From NCBI RefSeq assembly GCF_000332135.1, contig NZ_KB235896.1, positions 248,001-312,000 of the forward strand: a stretch of 64,000 bases of DNA, in the 5' to 3' direction. Under the pieces are notes generated by a model, which did no database searches, was not told where the DNA came from, and was given only the letters and a program-made list of their open reading frames with translations. Both the position numbers and the translations under genes were made by a program. Positions 27,312 to 37,164 of the stretch are shown here, in pieces (the stretch's first letter is position 1; each line of letters begins with the position of its first letter). The stretch is from Anabaena sp. PCC 7108. GTDB taxonomy: Bacteria > Cyanobacteriota > Cyanobacteriia > Cyanobacteriales > Nostocaceae.

Positions 27312-27839
27312 TTAAAATGGAATGTCATCGGGATCTGGTTCGGCTTCTGTTACGGGCTGATAGGATTGACGTTCAAAATTTGCCGGTTGATAAGTGGGTT
27401 CGGGGGTGATTGGCTGGGGTACTGTCCCTGTAAAAGTGGTCGCTGGAGTTGGTGCTGGCTGAGTTGATTGGTATGTTTCTGGAGGACGTTGTGCTGGTGG
27501 TGCTACAGTCGCCACTGGTTGTGGACTCGGATTCATACCTTTGCCCATAGCATGAATACGTTGTACTGTCAACTCAGCACGTTTTTCTTTGAAACCTTCG
27601 GGACGATCAAAAGTGTTCATCCCTAAGCGCCCTTCGATAATCACGCGATCGCCTGATTGGTAAGTTTGATGAATTTCTTTCGCTAAATTACCCCAGCCGA
27701 CAACTTTCAAAGGGTGTGAAGGGTCATCTGGACGCACTCCCGGAACATGAACGATCATTTCCGTCACTTCTAACCCGTCAGGTGTGTGACGCAGTTGGGG
27801 CGCGTCATAAATTTCTGCCATTAAAATACAACTGTTCAT
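27312..27839 (-). CDS. ssb: Single-stranded DNA-binding protein
   Basis: A 175-residue SSB that coats single-stranded DNA in replication, repair and recombination. The OB-fold occupies residues 1-110 (MNSCILMAEI, GDRVIIEGRLGMNTFDR, AELTVQRIHAMG). A proline/threonine/glutamine-rich linker follows and the protein-interaction tip is DPDDIPF. I place the start at the ATG at 27839. The frame is open eight codons further to 27863, but that ATG lies in the hairpin ending the IsrB element, and MNSCILMAEI is the normal cyanobacterial start. The gene therefore has only about 19 bp between its start codon and the inserted element, so its promoter may have been replaced. Confidence 0.93.
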   Translation of the reverse strand: MNSCILMAEIYDAPQLRHTPDGLEVTEMIVHVPGVRPDDPSHPLKVVGWGNLAKEIHQTYQSGDRVIIEGRLGMNTFDRPEGFKEKRAELTVQRIHAMGKGMNPSPQPVATVAPPAQRPPETYQSTQPAPTPATTFTGTVPQPITPEPTYQPANFERQSYQPVTEAEPDPDDIPF

Positions 27840-27857
27840 CTTGTTTTCCGCGAGATA

Positions 27858-27884
27858 CCCCATGTTCAGCGAAGCAACATGGGG
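27858..27884. other. Hairpin, proposed right end of the IsrB element
   Basis: CCCCATGTT pairs perfectly with AACATGGGG across a 9-nt loop CAGCGAAGC. Subterminal hairpins of this kind are recognised by TnpA in IS200/IS605 elements. Confidence 0.65.
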
Positions 27885-27895
27885 AGGGATAGCGT

Positions 27896-27930
27896 GTTTA
27901 ATTTAATGGTTCGATGCCATTAAATTAAAC
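27896..27930. other. Perfect 14-bp inverted repeat over the isrB stop codon
   Basis: GTTTAATTTAATGG at 27896-27909 and CCATTAAATTAAAC at 27917-27930 are exact complements with a 7-nt loop. The isrB stop lies inside the left arm. It could act as a terminator or processing signal, though there is no T-run. Confidence 0.6.
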
Positions 27931-29015
27931 ATTTTCCGAGTTGACAACACGATTAATCCCGTGTTTCGCTGTATCAATCGGACTTTCTTAGCTGTACATT
28001 GCCCAAACCTTTTCCAGTTACAATCACTAACTGAAACGTGTTTTTCTGTGTCGCCGCTTACCCAACCAAAAAATGATTTCTTTCCTTGGGTTGCTTCAAC
28101 AAAATCGCCTTTTCTAAATCCATATCGAGTTGTGGTTCCACCATATTTACGCCTGTTACCACCCTTGGATGGAACCATTAAATGTAGTTGTCTACGGCTA
28201 ATTGGAGGACGACGTAAAATCGTAAATTGAGAATTAGTAATAGTTACATCACCTATCCAACTTGCACCATGACTTTTTACTTTCTCCCATATTTGATATT
28301 TAACAAACTCGGAACAGGCTAACGTGACTGCATCAACTGCGTGAGTTTCGGGGATTTGCAGAGATTTGTCAGATTTTTCTTTGTGTAATTTCAGGTGTTT
28401 TCGTAGGTTTGACGTTTCCCATCCTTTTTTTAATTCCACATTAGCCAGTTTCGATAGTCGTTTTATTTGATATCGTTGACCAACCATTACTGGGCTAAAC
28501 CTCTTATCTCCTTGTGCTTTTACCTCTTCAATAACAATCGTTTGGATTGGGTAAACTTCGGACAATAAACTAATTGTTCGATATTCTAAATCCTTGTTAG
28601 CTCTGATGCTGGGAGGTAATTTAGACCCACGACGATTATCAAATCTAGTTTGACGATGAGAACGTTGAGAAAAACTTAATTTGCGATTAATTTTTCTTCC
28701 TCGCCTTCCGCGTCGCATCATCGCTCGTTGCTCCATTCGATCTTTAACCGTTTTGAATGGTAAAACTAGGTGCAACATTTGTAGCGTATATTTTTGAGAC
28801 TGAACTGCTACACCAGAAAACATTTTGCCAGGGTCTAAACCAGCAACAATCTCTTGAGTCTGAATATCAGATGGTTCGGCTATTAATTGAACATAAAAAA
28901 TACCTAGTTTGTTAAATTTGCCAATTGCAATACCAGATTTAATCCAACGTCTAGCGCGACTTGGCTTTGTTGGCATTAACGGAATATTTTTTGCTGAAAT
29001 CACAGGTACTCGCAT
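27903..29015 (-). CDS. isrB: IsrB-like RNA-guided nickase (RuvC only, RRXRR/PLMP domain)
   Basis: A 370-residue protein of the IscB/IsrB family, RNA-guided enzymes related to the ancestors of Cas9. The N-terminal PLMP/RRXRR domain is visible (ISAKNIPLMPTKPSRARR). The split RuvC is intact: GLDPG (D61), a basic bridge helix (RRGRRGRKINRK near 103-114), IVIEEVKA (E163/E164) and THAVDAV (H225, D228). Only about 65 residues separate RuvC-II from RuvC-III, with no HNH motif, so this is IsrB rather than IscB and should nick rather than cut both strands. I chose the ATG at 29015 because it has AAGGA about 10 nt upstream and begins directly at the PLMP domain. The 51 codons further up overlap the presumed guide-RNA scaffold. 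The enzyme is probably expressed with that leader. Confidence 0.85.
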   Translation of the reverse strand: MRVPVISAKNIPLMPTKPSRARRWIKSGIAIGKFNKLGIFYVQLIAEPSDIQTQEIVAGLDPGKMFSGVAVQSQKYTLQMLHLVLPFKTVKDRMEQRAMMRRGRRGRKINRKLSFSQRSHRQTRFDNRRGSKLPPSIRANKDLEYRTISLLSEVYPIQTIVIEEVKAQGDKRFSPVMVGQRYQIKRLSKLANVELKKGWETSNLRKHLKLHKEKSDKSLQIPETHAVDAVTLACSEFVKYQIWEKVKSHGASWIGDVTITNSQFTILRRPPISRRQLHLMVPSKGGNRRKYGGTTTRYGFRKGDFVEATQGKKSFFGWVSGDTEKHVSVSDCNWKRFGQCTAKKVRLIQRNTGLIVLSTRKMFNLMASNH

Positions 29016-29295
29016 AAAGAGATAATCCTTGGAGTAAGCCGAAAACGCGGTCTTGGGCTTTGCCCAAGTGGAGCGATTTTCCCAGACAAGTTTAAGTCCC
29101 CTCGCCCAATCAATCCAGAATGTCTTGTCTTTAAACAACGACTGATAGCGAAGCGTGGCGTAAGCCATACAAACAGTCTTGCAGATAATCCAAACTGGGG
29201 AAGTATTTGGAAGTGCGTATCAGGATTGATCTCAGTGGGCTAGTCAAACACGTAAGATTTGTTTCTTACAAGCCCCATCCCTCTTCAGGGTGGGG
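29016..29295 (-). ncRNA. Probable omega-RNA (HEARO-type) scaffold upstream of isrB
   Basis: The roughly 280 nt before the isrB start are GC-rich and structured, unlike the flanks. On the minus strand they open with CCCCACCCT-GAAG-AGGGATGGGG (a 9-10 bp stem), followed by GTAAG...CTTAC. Further on are TGGGCAAAGCCCA and CCGCGTTTTCGG, short self-complementary blocks typical of HEARO RNAs. In IscB/IsrB systems the omega-RNA lies directly upstream of the gene and may overlap it; about 280-300 nt is the expected size for IsrB. The guide would come from sequence just beyond 29295. Boundaries and fold are inferred. Confidence 0.6.
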
Positions 29296-29533
29296 TTATT
29301 GACATATTTCTCCTCATCAGTCAAACTTTACAATATTTCCACACCATAGATTTATCTATGGGGTTACTTAGCACTTGGCACTCCTGAACTTCATCGCAGG
29401 AGATTAAATTCACATTTGATCACAAAAGTCAAGTGAGAACTTTGAACAACTATTAATAGCTGTTCATGAACTGCACCTGACTGAAACGAGCATTTTATTC
29501 TGCATTGAGTAGTACTAATTTACCATTAAAAGA
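29296..29533. other. Spacer between the IsrB element and the FAD monooxygenase gene
   Basis: AT-rich, no coding frame. It contains one perfect hairpin, CCATAGAT-TT-ATCTATGG at 29344-29361, which could be an alternative outer end of the element or a terminator of the FAD gene. Confidence 0.45.
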
Positions 29534-30748
29534 TTAAATCTGGACATGAACTGGAAAAACACCTAGAGCAATTAACCGTGCTGGCAGGTCGCGTAAGATA
29601 GGTAAACGCAGCAGCCAAGGCGGTTGGAATGTTTGATTTTCCGTAAGAATTGGGGTAAATATTTGTTTTTGAATGAAACTTTGAAAAGCTTGAATCAGAC
29701 GTGTAGGTAACTCTCGACGCTGCTGCACTTGGGCTAAATCGCTGACTTCTACATGACGTTGCTTGAGTGATTTACTGAGTACATTTGCCGTTACCACAGC
29801 ATCTTGAATTGCGTAGTTTATCCCCACACCACCTACAGGGGACATGACATGGGCAGCATCACCGATGAGTAGCAGTCCGGGAAGATACCAGCGTTGAACA
29901 CGGCTAGACTCTACTGAGAGAAAAGCTACCTGTGACCAATCTTGTAAATGCTGGATACGATTATTTAATTCTGGTACTATTTCCACAATAGACTTTTTCA
30001 ACTCTTCTAAACCAGCGGCACGCAGTTGTTGATAACCACCTTTAGGAATAACATAGGCAATTTGCCATTCTTCGCCACGATTGAGCATCACAACAATGTG
30101 ACCAGCAGCAAAGCGCCCCATTCCTCCGGTAATTTCTTCTGACTGACGGGGAAGACGAAACCAAAGCACATCCATTGGTGATGAAGTTGCAATTGACTCA
30201 AAGCCGCCTAATTGCCTTAAGCGTGAGTGTCGTCCATCTGCACCAATTGTGAGTATGGCTCGGACTTCATGCCAGCCACCTTGTCCACGATAACGCACAC
30301 CTTGAATTACACCATTTTCTGCAATTAGTTCTTGGACATTTGCACCCATGACTAAGTGAAAATTGGGATATTTTTGGGCTTCTTGAGTGATGAACTCCAA
30401 GAATTTTACTTGGGGAAGCATCATGATATAAGGGTAGCGGGTTTTCAGGTGGCTAAAATCTGCTAAAGTCACAGTATCTTGGGGAGTTTGGATCTGAAGG
30501 CGGTGCATTTTCGTGTGAGGTAGTTGTAAAATGCGATCGCTCAAACCCAACTCTTCTATAATCTGCATTACCGAAGGGTGAATAGTATCACCTCGAAAAT
30601 CCCGATCAAAATCCTTGTGTGCTTCCAGCAGCATCACCGAAATCCCCTGACGCGCTAACAGCAGAGAAAGTACAGCCCCCGCAGGTCCACCACCAACAAT
30701 GCAACAATCTGTAGTTATTACGTCTACGATCTCGTGAGCATCATTCAT
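29534..30748 (-). CDS. FAD-dependent monooxygenase (UbiH/PHBH-like)
   Basis: A 404-residue class A flavoprotein monooxygenase. CIVGGGPAGAVLSLLLARQG is the FAD dinucleotide motif near residue 17, GADGRHSRLR is the DG motif and LLIGDAAHVMSPVGGVGIN is the GD motif near residue 290, all intact. Such enzymes hydroxylate aromatic or polyene substrates using NAD(P)H and O2. No membrane helix is evident. The gene stands alone between the IsrB element and a 124-bp MITE, so context gives no substrate. Confidence 0.86.
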   Translation of the reverse strand: MNDAHEIVDVITTDCCIVGGGPAGAVLSLLLARQGISVMLLEAHKDFDRDFRGDTIHPSVMQIIEELGLSDRILQLPHTKMHRLQIQTPQDTVTLADFSHLKTRYPYIMMLPQVKFLEFITQEAQKYPNFHLVMGANVQELIAENGVIQGVRYRGQGGWHEVRAILTIGADGRHSRLRQLGGFESIATSSPMDVLWFRLPRQSEEITGGMGRFAAGHIVVMLNRGEEWQIAYVIPKGGYQQLRAAGLEELKKSIVEIVPELNNRIQHLQDWSQVAFLSVESSRVQRWYLPGLLLIGDAAHVMSPVGGVGINYAIQDAVVTANVLSKSLKQRHVEVSDLAQVQQRRELPTRLIQAFQSFIQKQIFTPILTENQTFQPPWLLRLPILRDLPARLIALGVFPVHVQI

Positions 30749-30807
30749 AAAACCTCCTGAAAACTAAGGAGGACAAATTTCCATTATACGCTTTAACAAT
30801 AGTATTC

Positions 30808-30931
30808 AGGACTTACGCAACTGGCACATTGGTAACGTGCGTCAGATATCAACAATCTGTTTATTTGCAGGATTTATGCAGTAGTAAAGCACCCTACAAC
30901 AGATTTTTAGTGTGACACTTGCGTAAGTCCT
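30808..30931. mobile_element. 124-bp MITE with GGACTTACGCA terminal inverted repeats, copy 2
   Basis: Begins AGGACTTACGCAA and ends TTGCGTAAGTCCT, with the same ends as 17548-17670. It is flanked on both sides by the direct repeat TAGTATT (or AGTATT), a plausible target-site duplication of 6-7 bp. It lies in the divergent promoter region between the FAD gene and pheT. Confidence 0.83.
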
Positions 30932-31047
30932 AGTATTAATAAATCAGTCCGTTCTATCTGGAGTATGAGATAAAAACCTCATCATCTCCACCTAACATAT
31001 AAAATTAAAGCAAAAGACAAATCTAAATCTGAACACAAGCACACTCC

Positions 31048-33483
31048 ATGCGTATTTCTCTAAATTGGCTGCGGGAACTAGTAGAAATAAAACTTACTCC
31101 AGAAGAACTAGCCGAAACCTTGACAATGGCAGGGTTTGAAGTTGAAGATATTGAAGACCGTCGGACTTGGGCAAATGGCGTAGTTGTGGGTAAAGTGCTT
31201 GAGCGTCAACCTCACCCCAATGCAGATAAACTCAGCGTTTGTACAGTCGATATTGGTGCAGATGAAACTTTAAATATTGTCTGTGGTGCTGCTAATGTCT
31301 GTGCAGATATTTATGTCCCCATTGCCACTACAGGGACTTATTTACCCAATATCGATTTAAAAATTAAACCAGCCAAACTACGCGGTGTTCCATCTAACGG
31401 GATGATATGTTCTTTAAAAGAACTAGGTTTACCCACTGACATAGATGGTATTCATATTTTCACCCCAGAAAATCTTACCTTGGGTAGTGATGTCCGTCCC
31501 TTGTTAGGCTTAGATGATGTCATTTTAGATGTGACTGCGACTGCTAACCGTGCTGATGCTTTATCTATGGTGGGTATCGCTAGGGAAGTAGCAGCTTTAA
31601 CAGGTGGAAAGTTGTCTATTCCAGAATCTGCAAAAGTAGAAATTATCAAAGGTACAGGAAACTTAGCTTTAAAAATCTCTGAACCAGAAGCTTGTCCGGC
31701 TTATATTGGTACGGTAATAGAACAGCTAAAAATCGCTCCTTCTCCAGAATGGTTACAACAGCGGTTGCGTTCTGCTGGAGTCAGACCAATTAATAATGTA
31801 GTTGATATCACTAACTACGTTTTGTTAGAACGGGGACAACCTCTCCACGCTTTTGATCAAGAACGGTTAAAATCTGTGGCTGGAGGTGAAAAATTAACTA
31901 TTGGTGTGCGCTTTGCTGATGTTGGAGAAACTCTCAAAACCTTAGATGGACAAACCCGCAATTTATCAACTCAAAATTTGTTAATCACCGCTAATAATAA
32001 AGCAGTGGCTTTAGCCGGTGTCATGGGTGGTGAAGAAACAGAAGTTCATGAAGGTACACAAAGTCTAATTTTAGAAGCGGCTTTATTTGATTCTGTAGCT
32101 ATTCGTCGTTCTTCTCGGAGTGTAGGCTTAAGAAGTGAGGCTTCGGGCAGATATGAACGCGGCGTAAATCGGGCAGAATTAGAAATCGCTTGTCACCGGG
32201 CTTTATCATTAATCAGTGAATTAGCAGCAGGTGTAATTGTTCAGCAAGAAATTGCTGATAGTCGTCCTGAATCTTCTACTTGGTTCCATTCTATCGCCCT
32301 GCGTTTAGATCGAGTCAATGACGTACTCGGACCGGTTGATTTGGGAGAAGAAACAGGAGAATTGCAAGAAAAAGATGTAGAAGAAATTCTGACTGCACTA
32401 GGATGTGAGTTGGTGAACAGTGGGGAACGTACTTGGAAGGTGACTGTACCTCCCTATCGTTACCGGGACTTAGAACGGGAAATTGACTTAATTGAAGAAA
32501 TTGCCCGTCTTTATGGCTATGATAAATTCTGCGATACTTTACCAGAAAAAACTGAACCTGGTTATCTATCTTTAGATCAAGAGTTACTTCGGAAGTTACG
32601 CGCTTCCCTACGGGCTGAAGGTTTAACAGAATTAATTCATTATTCTTTAGTTAAACCAGGAGAAAGTCAGCAAATAGTCTTAACAAATCCATTATTTGCC
32701 GAATATTCGGCGTTGCGAACCGATTTGATATCTGGTTTAATTGATGCCTGTCAATATAATGTAGAACAGGGAAATGGGGTGCTAAATGGGTTTGAAATTG
32801 GGCGCATTTTCTGGCGCGAAGAAGATGGTTTCCAAGAAACTGATATGCTGGCTGGGATTATTGGTGGTGATGCCTCTTTGGGTAAATGGTCAAGAGGTGG
32901 TCGTGAACAACCTATCACTTGGTTTGAAGCGAAAGGTATTTTAGAAAGCGTATTTCAAGAACTTCGGTTGCGGGTGGAATTTCAACCAGAAAACCGCGAT
33001 TCTCGATTGCATCCTGGACGCACTGCTTCTTTATGGGTGGGAGGAAACAGACTGGGTACATTTGGTCAAGTTCATCCTCAATTACGAAAAGAAAAGGGTT
33101 TACCAGAAGCAGTTTATGTGTTCCAATTAAGTTTGGATGTGTTGTTGAATGAGCTGGATAATGATGATTTGCTAGTTCCCAAATTCCATTCTTATTCTAC
33201 CTATCCAGTCAGCGATAGAGATATTGCCTTTTTCGCACCTGTGAAAGTCACGGTTTCGGAAATTGAAAAGGTGATTACCAAAGCTGGGAAAGGTTTATTA
33301 GATTCTGTCGAATTGTTTGATGAGTATCGCGGTGAACACGTTCCAGTCGGACAACGGAGTTTAGCCTTTCGTTTAGTCTACCGTGCCAGCGATCGCACTC
33401 TCACCGATTCTGAAGTTCAACCAGTCCACGATAAAGTCCGTAGCGCGTTAGTGGAAAAATTCGGCGTGAGTCTGAGAAGTTAG
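31048..33483 (+). CDS. pheT: Phenylalanine--tRNA ligase beta subunit
   Basis: An 811-residue beta chain of the alpha2-beta2 PheRS, which charges tRNA-Phe. The N-terminus [14 protein letters not shown] leads to an EMAP/OB tRNA-binding domain (about 40-150, [17 protein letters not shown]), a B3/B4 editing domain (about 210-380, [11 protein letters not shown]), the B5 domain and catalytic-like core, and a C-terminal anticodon-binding ferredoxin-like domain (about 717-811, [11 protein letters not shown]-like). Length fits the family. pheS is not in the window, which is common in cyanobacteria. Editing removes mischarged tyrosine. Confidence 0.97.
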   Translation: MRISLNWLRELVEIKLTPEELAETLTMAGFEVEDIEDRRTWANGVVVGKVLERQPHPNADKLSVCTVDIGADETLNIVCGAANVCADIYVPIATTGTYLPNIDLKIKPAKLRGVPSNGMICSLKELGLPTDIDGIHIFTPENLTLGSDVRPLLGLDDVILDVTATANRADALSMVGIAREVAALTGGKLSIPESAKVEIIKGTGNLALKISEPEACPAYIGTVIEQLKIAPSPEWLQQRLRSAGVRPINNVVDITNYVLLERGQPLHAFDQERLKSVAGGEKLTIGVRFADVGETLKTLDGQTRNLSTQNLLITANNKAVALAGVMGGEETEVHEGTQSLILEAALFDSVAIRRSSRSVGLRSEASGRYERGVNRAELEIACHRALSLISELAAGVIVQQEIADSRPESSTWFHSIALRLDRVNDVLGPVDLGEETGELQEKDVEEILTALGCELVNSGERTWKVTVPPYRYRDLEREIDLIEEIARLYGYDKFCDTLPEKTEPGYLSLDQELLRKLRASLRAEGLTELIHYSLVKPGESQQIVLTNPLFAEYSALRTDLISGLIDACQYNVEQGNGVLNGFEIGRIFWREEDGFQETDMLAGIIGGDASLGKWSRGGREQPITWFEAKGILESVFQELRLRVEFQPENRDSRLHPGRTASLWVGGNRLGTFGQVHPQLRKEKGLPEAVYVFQLSLDVLLNELDNDDLLVPKFHSYSTYPVSDRDIAFFAPVKVTVSEIEKVITKAGKGLLDSVELFDEYRGEHVPVGQRSLAFRLVYRASDRTLTDSEVQPVHDKVRSALVEKFGVSLRS

Positions 33484-33577
33484 GATTTGTTAATGGGTAA
33501 TTGGTAATTGGTAAAAGTTTTTTATTCACTAATTCCCAATTCTCATCAAGTAGATTAACGTCAATAATTAAAGGTTC

Positions 33578-33623
33578 GTAGTCAGGGCTTTAGCCCTAAT
33601 TTGGGTTTTCAAGCCCTAACTAC
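33578..33623. repeat. Palindromic GTAGTCAGGGCTTTAGCCC repeat, copy 1
   Basis: A 46-bp unit starting GTAGTCAGGGCTTTAGCCC and ending AAGCCCTAACTAC; ends are inverted. A longer relative is at 47853-47962. Confidence 0.7.
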
Positions 33624-33684
33624 CAGCGACTTTCAACTGATACCTCTTTTCAGATTTTATTCTTAAACTAGGATTAACAAAATC

Positions 33685-33954
33685 ATGCCTAAATACATAA
33701 TGTGGGGAACTTATTGCGAAGATGTATTAGCAAAACGTGACCCCTATCGTCAAGCCCATTTAGACGGATTAGCTAAACAAAAAGAATCTGGTGTTTTGAT
33801 TACTATTGGACCGACTAAAGATGTCACAAAAGTTTTTGGCATTTATGAAGCCGAAGACGAAAACACCGTTCGTCAGTTAGTAGAAGCAGACCCCTATTGG
33901 CAAAACGGCATTTGGACTGAATATTCTATTAAGGAATGGATTCAAGCTTTTTAG
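33685..33954 (+). CDS. YciI family protein
   Basis: An 89-residue protein with the YCII dimeric alpha/beta barrel fold. The conserved start MPKYIMWGTYCEDVLAKRDPYRQAH fits the family, where His and Asp near residues 18-24 form the putative active site. ETGV/ITIGPTKD and a C-terminal ADPYW...NGIWTEYSIKEW are present. AGGATTAAC ends about 10 nt before the ATG. Function of these proteins is mostly unknown; some act as dehydrochlorinases or small-molecule enzymes. It appears to be a single-gene unit. Confidence 0.88.
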   Translation: MPKYIMWGTYCEDVLAKRDPYRQAHLDGLAKQKESGVLITIGPTKDVTKVFGIYEAEDENTVRQLVEADPYWQNGIWTEYSIKEWIQAF

Positions 33955-34003
33955 TCAATCATAATTCATAATTTGTAATTACTTACGAATTATGAATTAC
34001 GAA

Positions 34004-34195
34004 TTATCCTTTAAGTGCTTTTCTAAAATTACGCCGATAAGATGGATTAGCAATAAACAAAGCTGGCCATAACAAAGAAAATCCAATGCGGTTTGACAGA
34101 CTTTGATTAAAGTTAGTCCTATTAAATCCAGTCCAAAACTTCCAAGCACCACCTAAATAAACTACTATCAAGCCAAGAATAATTAAGTTACCCAT
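34004..34195 (-). CDS. Small conserved-type membrane protein (hypothetical)
   Basis: A 63-residue protein beginning MGNLIILGLIVVYLGGAWKFW, a single N-terminal membrane helix, followed by a basic, aromatic stretch with a second weakly hydrophobic segment (IGFSLLWPALFI) and a lysine/arginine-rich tail. Two start codons lie three and two codons upstream (TTG, ATG), but AAGGGAG is 9 nt from the ATG at 34195, which I prefer. I do not recognise a function. It is transcribed toward the YciI gene. Confidence 0.65.
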   Translation of the reverse strand: MGNLIILGLIVVYLGGAWKFWTGFNRTNFNQSLSNRIGFSLLWPALFIANPSYRRNFRKALKG

Positions 34196-34204
34196 TTCCA
34201 TCAA

Positions 34205-34635
34205 CTCCCTTCGTAACTGATAGAATATTAGTTAAGTAAAAAGGCGTAAATCAAAATAAATCTTGTGGGAAAGATGAACACAGTTCAAACTTTATCCCAA
34301 TCATAAACATTTACGCCGACTTACATAAGTATGCCTTACTTATGTAGATTTTTCGTAGCCTACATTAATCAGTTCCTTAGTTTGAGACTACTTATTTACC
34401 TGATTGTAGTGTAAATTAATCTCACAAATCTCTGATAGTACAAAAATCTCATAGTTAAAAAATTCTCTCCTGAATCAAAGAGTATTGCTATAGTTTAATG
34501 AATCATTAAACTTATTTCTCAGTAGATGTATCTTGTGGAAGTTCCTCAAAAATTAACATTCATAAGAGACTTGATAAAGAATAACATAAAGTTTATAACA
34601 GACTAATGCAGCTAAAGCTGCAAACAGGAGGGTTT
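34205..34635. other. Divergent spacer with a 9-bp hairpin
   Basis: AT-rich region between the small membrane protein and the guanylyltransferase. ACATAAGTA at 34323-34331 pairs with TACTTATGT at 34337-34345 and is followed by GATTTTT, so a short RNA could end here on the plus strand. Nothing else was recognised. Confidence 0.45.
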
Positions 34636-37164
34636 ATGCGTGCAGTACTGATGGCAGGGGGTTCAGGGACAAGATTACGTCCTTTAACTTGCGATTTACC
34701 AAAACCGATGGTTCCTATATTAAATCGACCCATTGCTGAACACATTATTAATCTTTTAAGAAAACATAATATTACAGAAGTAATTGCCACGTTACATTAT
34801 TTACCAGATGTTCTACGGGATTACTTTCAAGACGGCAGTGATTTTGGCGTGCAGATGACTTATGCTATCGAAGAAGACCAGCCACTGGGTACAGCCGGGT
34901 GTGTAAAAAATATTGCAGAATTGCTGGATGAAACTTTTTTAGTAATTAGCGGTGATAGTATCACAGATTTTGATCTGACAGCAGCGATCGCATTTCACAA
35001 ACAAAAACAGTCAAAAGCGACTTTGGTTTTAACCCGTGTTCCCAACCCGATAGAATTTGGGGTGGTGATTACTGACCAAGAAGGAAAAATACAGAGATTT
35101 TTAGAAAAACCTTCCACTAGCGAAATTTTTTCTGATACTGTCAACACTGGTACTTATATATTAGAACCTGAAGTTTTAGAATATTTACCAGAATACACAG
35201 AATGTGACTTTTCTAAAGATTTATTTCCCTTACTACTCACCAGAAATGAGCCAATTTATGGTTATGTAGCCCAAGGTTACTGGTGTGACGTGGGTCATTT
35301 GGATGCATATCGTGAAGCACAATATGACGCTTTAGCTAGAAAGGTCAAACTTGATTTTCCTTACCAAGAAACTTCGCCCGGTGTGTGGATTGGTCAAAAT
35401 ACCTATATTGATCCTACAGCTAGAATTGAAACTCCGGCTGTAATTGGTGACAATTGTCGGATTGGGGCGAGAGTACAAATTGAAGACGGGACTGTAATTG
35501 GTGATAATGTCACCATCGGTGCTGACGCGAATTTAAAGCGTCCCATAGTTTGGAATGGTGCAATTATTGGTGATGAAGCCCAGCTATCGGCTTGTGTAAT
35601 TTCCCGTGGGACTCGTGTAGATAGACGCGCTCATGTATTAGAAGCTGCCGTAGTGGGTTCCCTTTCTACGGTGGGAGAAGAAGCCCAAATTAGCCCCGGT
35701 GTAAGGGTTTGGCCAAGTAAAAAAATTGAGTCAGGTGCAGTTTTAAATATTAACCTGATTTGGGGCAATACTGCCCAACGGAATTTATTTGGTCAACGTG
35801 GTGTACAAGGTTTAGCGAATATTGACATCAGCCCAGAATTTGCGGTGAAATTAGGTGCTGCTTATGGTTCAACATTAAAACCCCGTTGTAAAGTGACGGT
35901 TTCGCGTGACCAACGGAATGTCTCGCGGATGGTAACTCGTTCTTTAATTGCTGGTTTGATGTCTGTAGGTATTGATATTCAAAACCTCGATTCTACAGCT
36001 ATTCCTATCACCCGCACAGTGATCCCGACTATGGGAGTCGCAGGGGGTATTCATGTGCGTGTACACCCTGATCGCCCTGATTATATCCTGATTGAATTCA
36101 TGGATGCCAAGGGAATTAATATCACTAAAGCCCAGGAAAAGAAAATTGAGGGGGCTTATTTTAAGGAAGATATGCGGAGGGCGCAAAGTCATGAAATTGG
36201 CGATGTGGCCTATCCCAGCCAAGTAATTGACCTTTACTGCACTGCTTTTGAGAAATTGTTGAATGTGGGGACACTTCGGAACAGTCGGGCGAAAGTGGTG
36301 ATTGATTATGTTTATGCTGTGTCTGGGGCGGTTTTACCGCAAATGTTAGATAAATTTGGTGCTGATGCGGTAGTGTTAAATGCGAGTTTGAATAAAACTT
36401 CAATGTCAACTACTAACCGGGAAGGACTGCTGACACAATTAGGTCATGTGGTGGAAGCACTAAAAGCTAATTTTGGTGTTCAGGTATCAGCAAATGGAGA
36501 ACAACTGATTTTAGTTGATGAGTCTGGTTACCCGGTGCGGGGAGAGACACTGACAGCGCTGATGGTAGATATGATGTTGACATCTAACCCCAGAAGTTCG
36601 GTAGTTGTACCTGTACACGCTTCTAGTGCTGTAGAACAAGTAGCTCGTCGTCATGATGGTAAAGTAATTCGCACCAAAGCCAATCCGACAGCTTTGATGG
36701 AAGCTTGTCAAAAAAATCCGAATGTAGTCTTAGGTGGTAGTGGGGAGACAGGTTTTATTTTCCCCCATCTACATCCAGGATTTGACTCGATGTTCTGCAT
36801 TGCTAAATTAATTGAAATGCTGACTATCCAAGAGCGATCGCTGGCATCTGTCCGCGCCGAGTTGCCTCGCGTCATTTATAGAAATTATACCATCCGCTGT
36901 CCCTGGACGGCTAAGGGGGCGCTCATGCGTTATTTGGTAGAAACTCACCCAGCCCAAAATTTGGAATTAATTGACGGGGTCAAAATTTGTCAGCCTTATG
37001 ATGATAGTTGGGTGTTAGTTTTACCAGATGCGAGTGAACCAATGGTACATTTATTTGCCAATAGTAGCGATCGTGAATGGGTAGACGAAAACTTGAGAAA
37101 TTATCGCAACCGCGTTCAGACATTTGTAGAAAGAGAACAGGAATATTACGCAGCGCAAGTCTAA
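34636..37164 (+). CDS. Mannose-1-phosphate guanylyltransferase with PMM-like domain
   Basis: An 842-residue fusion. Residues 1-235 are a nucleotidyltransferase ([38 protein letters not shown]). About 250-370 are left-handed beta-helix hexapeptide repeats ([14 protein letters not shown]). About 380-840 resemble phosphomannomutase/phosphoglucomutase. It should supply GDP-mannose for surface glycans, or a related sugar nucleotide. The usual phosphoserine motif TASHNP is not seen: at that place is [16 protein letters not shown], without the serine, so the mutase-like part is probably not a phosphotransfer enzyme. I start at 34636, where AGGAGG stands 6-7 nt upstream; the frame is open ten more codons. 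Confidence 0.88.
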   Translation: MRAVLMAGGSGTRLRPLTCDLPKPMVPILNRPIAEHIINLLRKHNITEVIATLHYLPDVLRDYFQDGSDFGVQMTYAIEEDQPLGTAGCVKNIAELLDETFLVISGDSITDFDLTAAIAFHKQKQSKATLVLTRVPNPIEFGVVITDQEGKIQRFLEKPSTSEIFSDTVNTGTYILEPEVLEYLPEYTECDFSKDLFPLLLTRNEPIYGYVAQGYWCDVGHLDAYREAQYDALARKVKLDFPYQETSPGVWIGQNTYIDPTARIETPAVIGDNCRIGARVQIEDGTVIGDNVTIGADANLKRPIVWNGAIIGDEAQLSACVISRGTRVDRRAHVLEAAVVGSLSTVGEEAQISPGVRVWPSKKIESGAVLNINLIWGNTAQRNLFGQRGVQGLANIDISPEFAVKLGAAYGSTLKPRCKVTVSRDQRNVSRMVTRSLIAGLMSVGIDIQNLDSTAIPITRTVIPTMGVAGGIHVRVHPDRPDYILIEFMDAKGINITKAQEKKIEGAYFKEDMRRAQSHEIGDVAYPSQVIDLYCTAFEKLLNVGTLRNSRAKVVIDYVYAVSGAVLPQMLDKFGADAVVLNASLNKTSMSTTNREGLLTQLGHVVEALKANFGVQVSANGEQLILVDESGYPVRGETLTALMVDMMLTSNPRSSVVVPVHASSAVEQVARRHDGKVIRTKANPTALMEACQKNPNVVLGGSGETGFIFPHLHPGFDSMFCIAKLIEMLTIQERSLASVRAELPRVIYRNYTIRCPWTAKGALMRYLVETHPAQNLELIDGVKICQPYDDSWVLVLPDASEPMVHLFANSSDREWVDENLRNYRNRVQTFVEREQEYYAAQV

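Larger units (their letters stand above)
27858..29295 (-). mobile_element. IsrB-type (IS200/IS605-like) element without TnpA
   Basis: The proposed element runs from the strong hairpin at 29273-29295 (left end, upstream of isrB) to the hairpin at 27858-27884 (right end). It carries only isrB and its leader, with no Y1 transposase, so it would need TnpA in trans. The exact ends are inferred from the hairpins and from the abrupt junction with ssb. Confidence 0.6.

Noticed and set aside
27840-27863. Longer ssb start (eight extra codons)
   Set aside because: That ATG lies within the terminal hairpin of the IsrB element; MNSCILMAEI is the normal start.
29016-29168. N-terminal extension of 51 codons on isrB
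   Set aside because: It has no family features, overlaps the structured leader, and an ATG with a ribosome site stands at the PLMP domain start.
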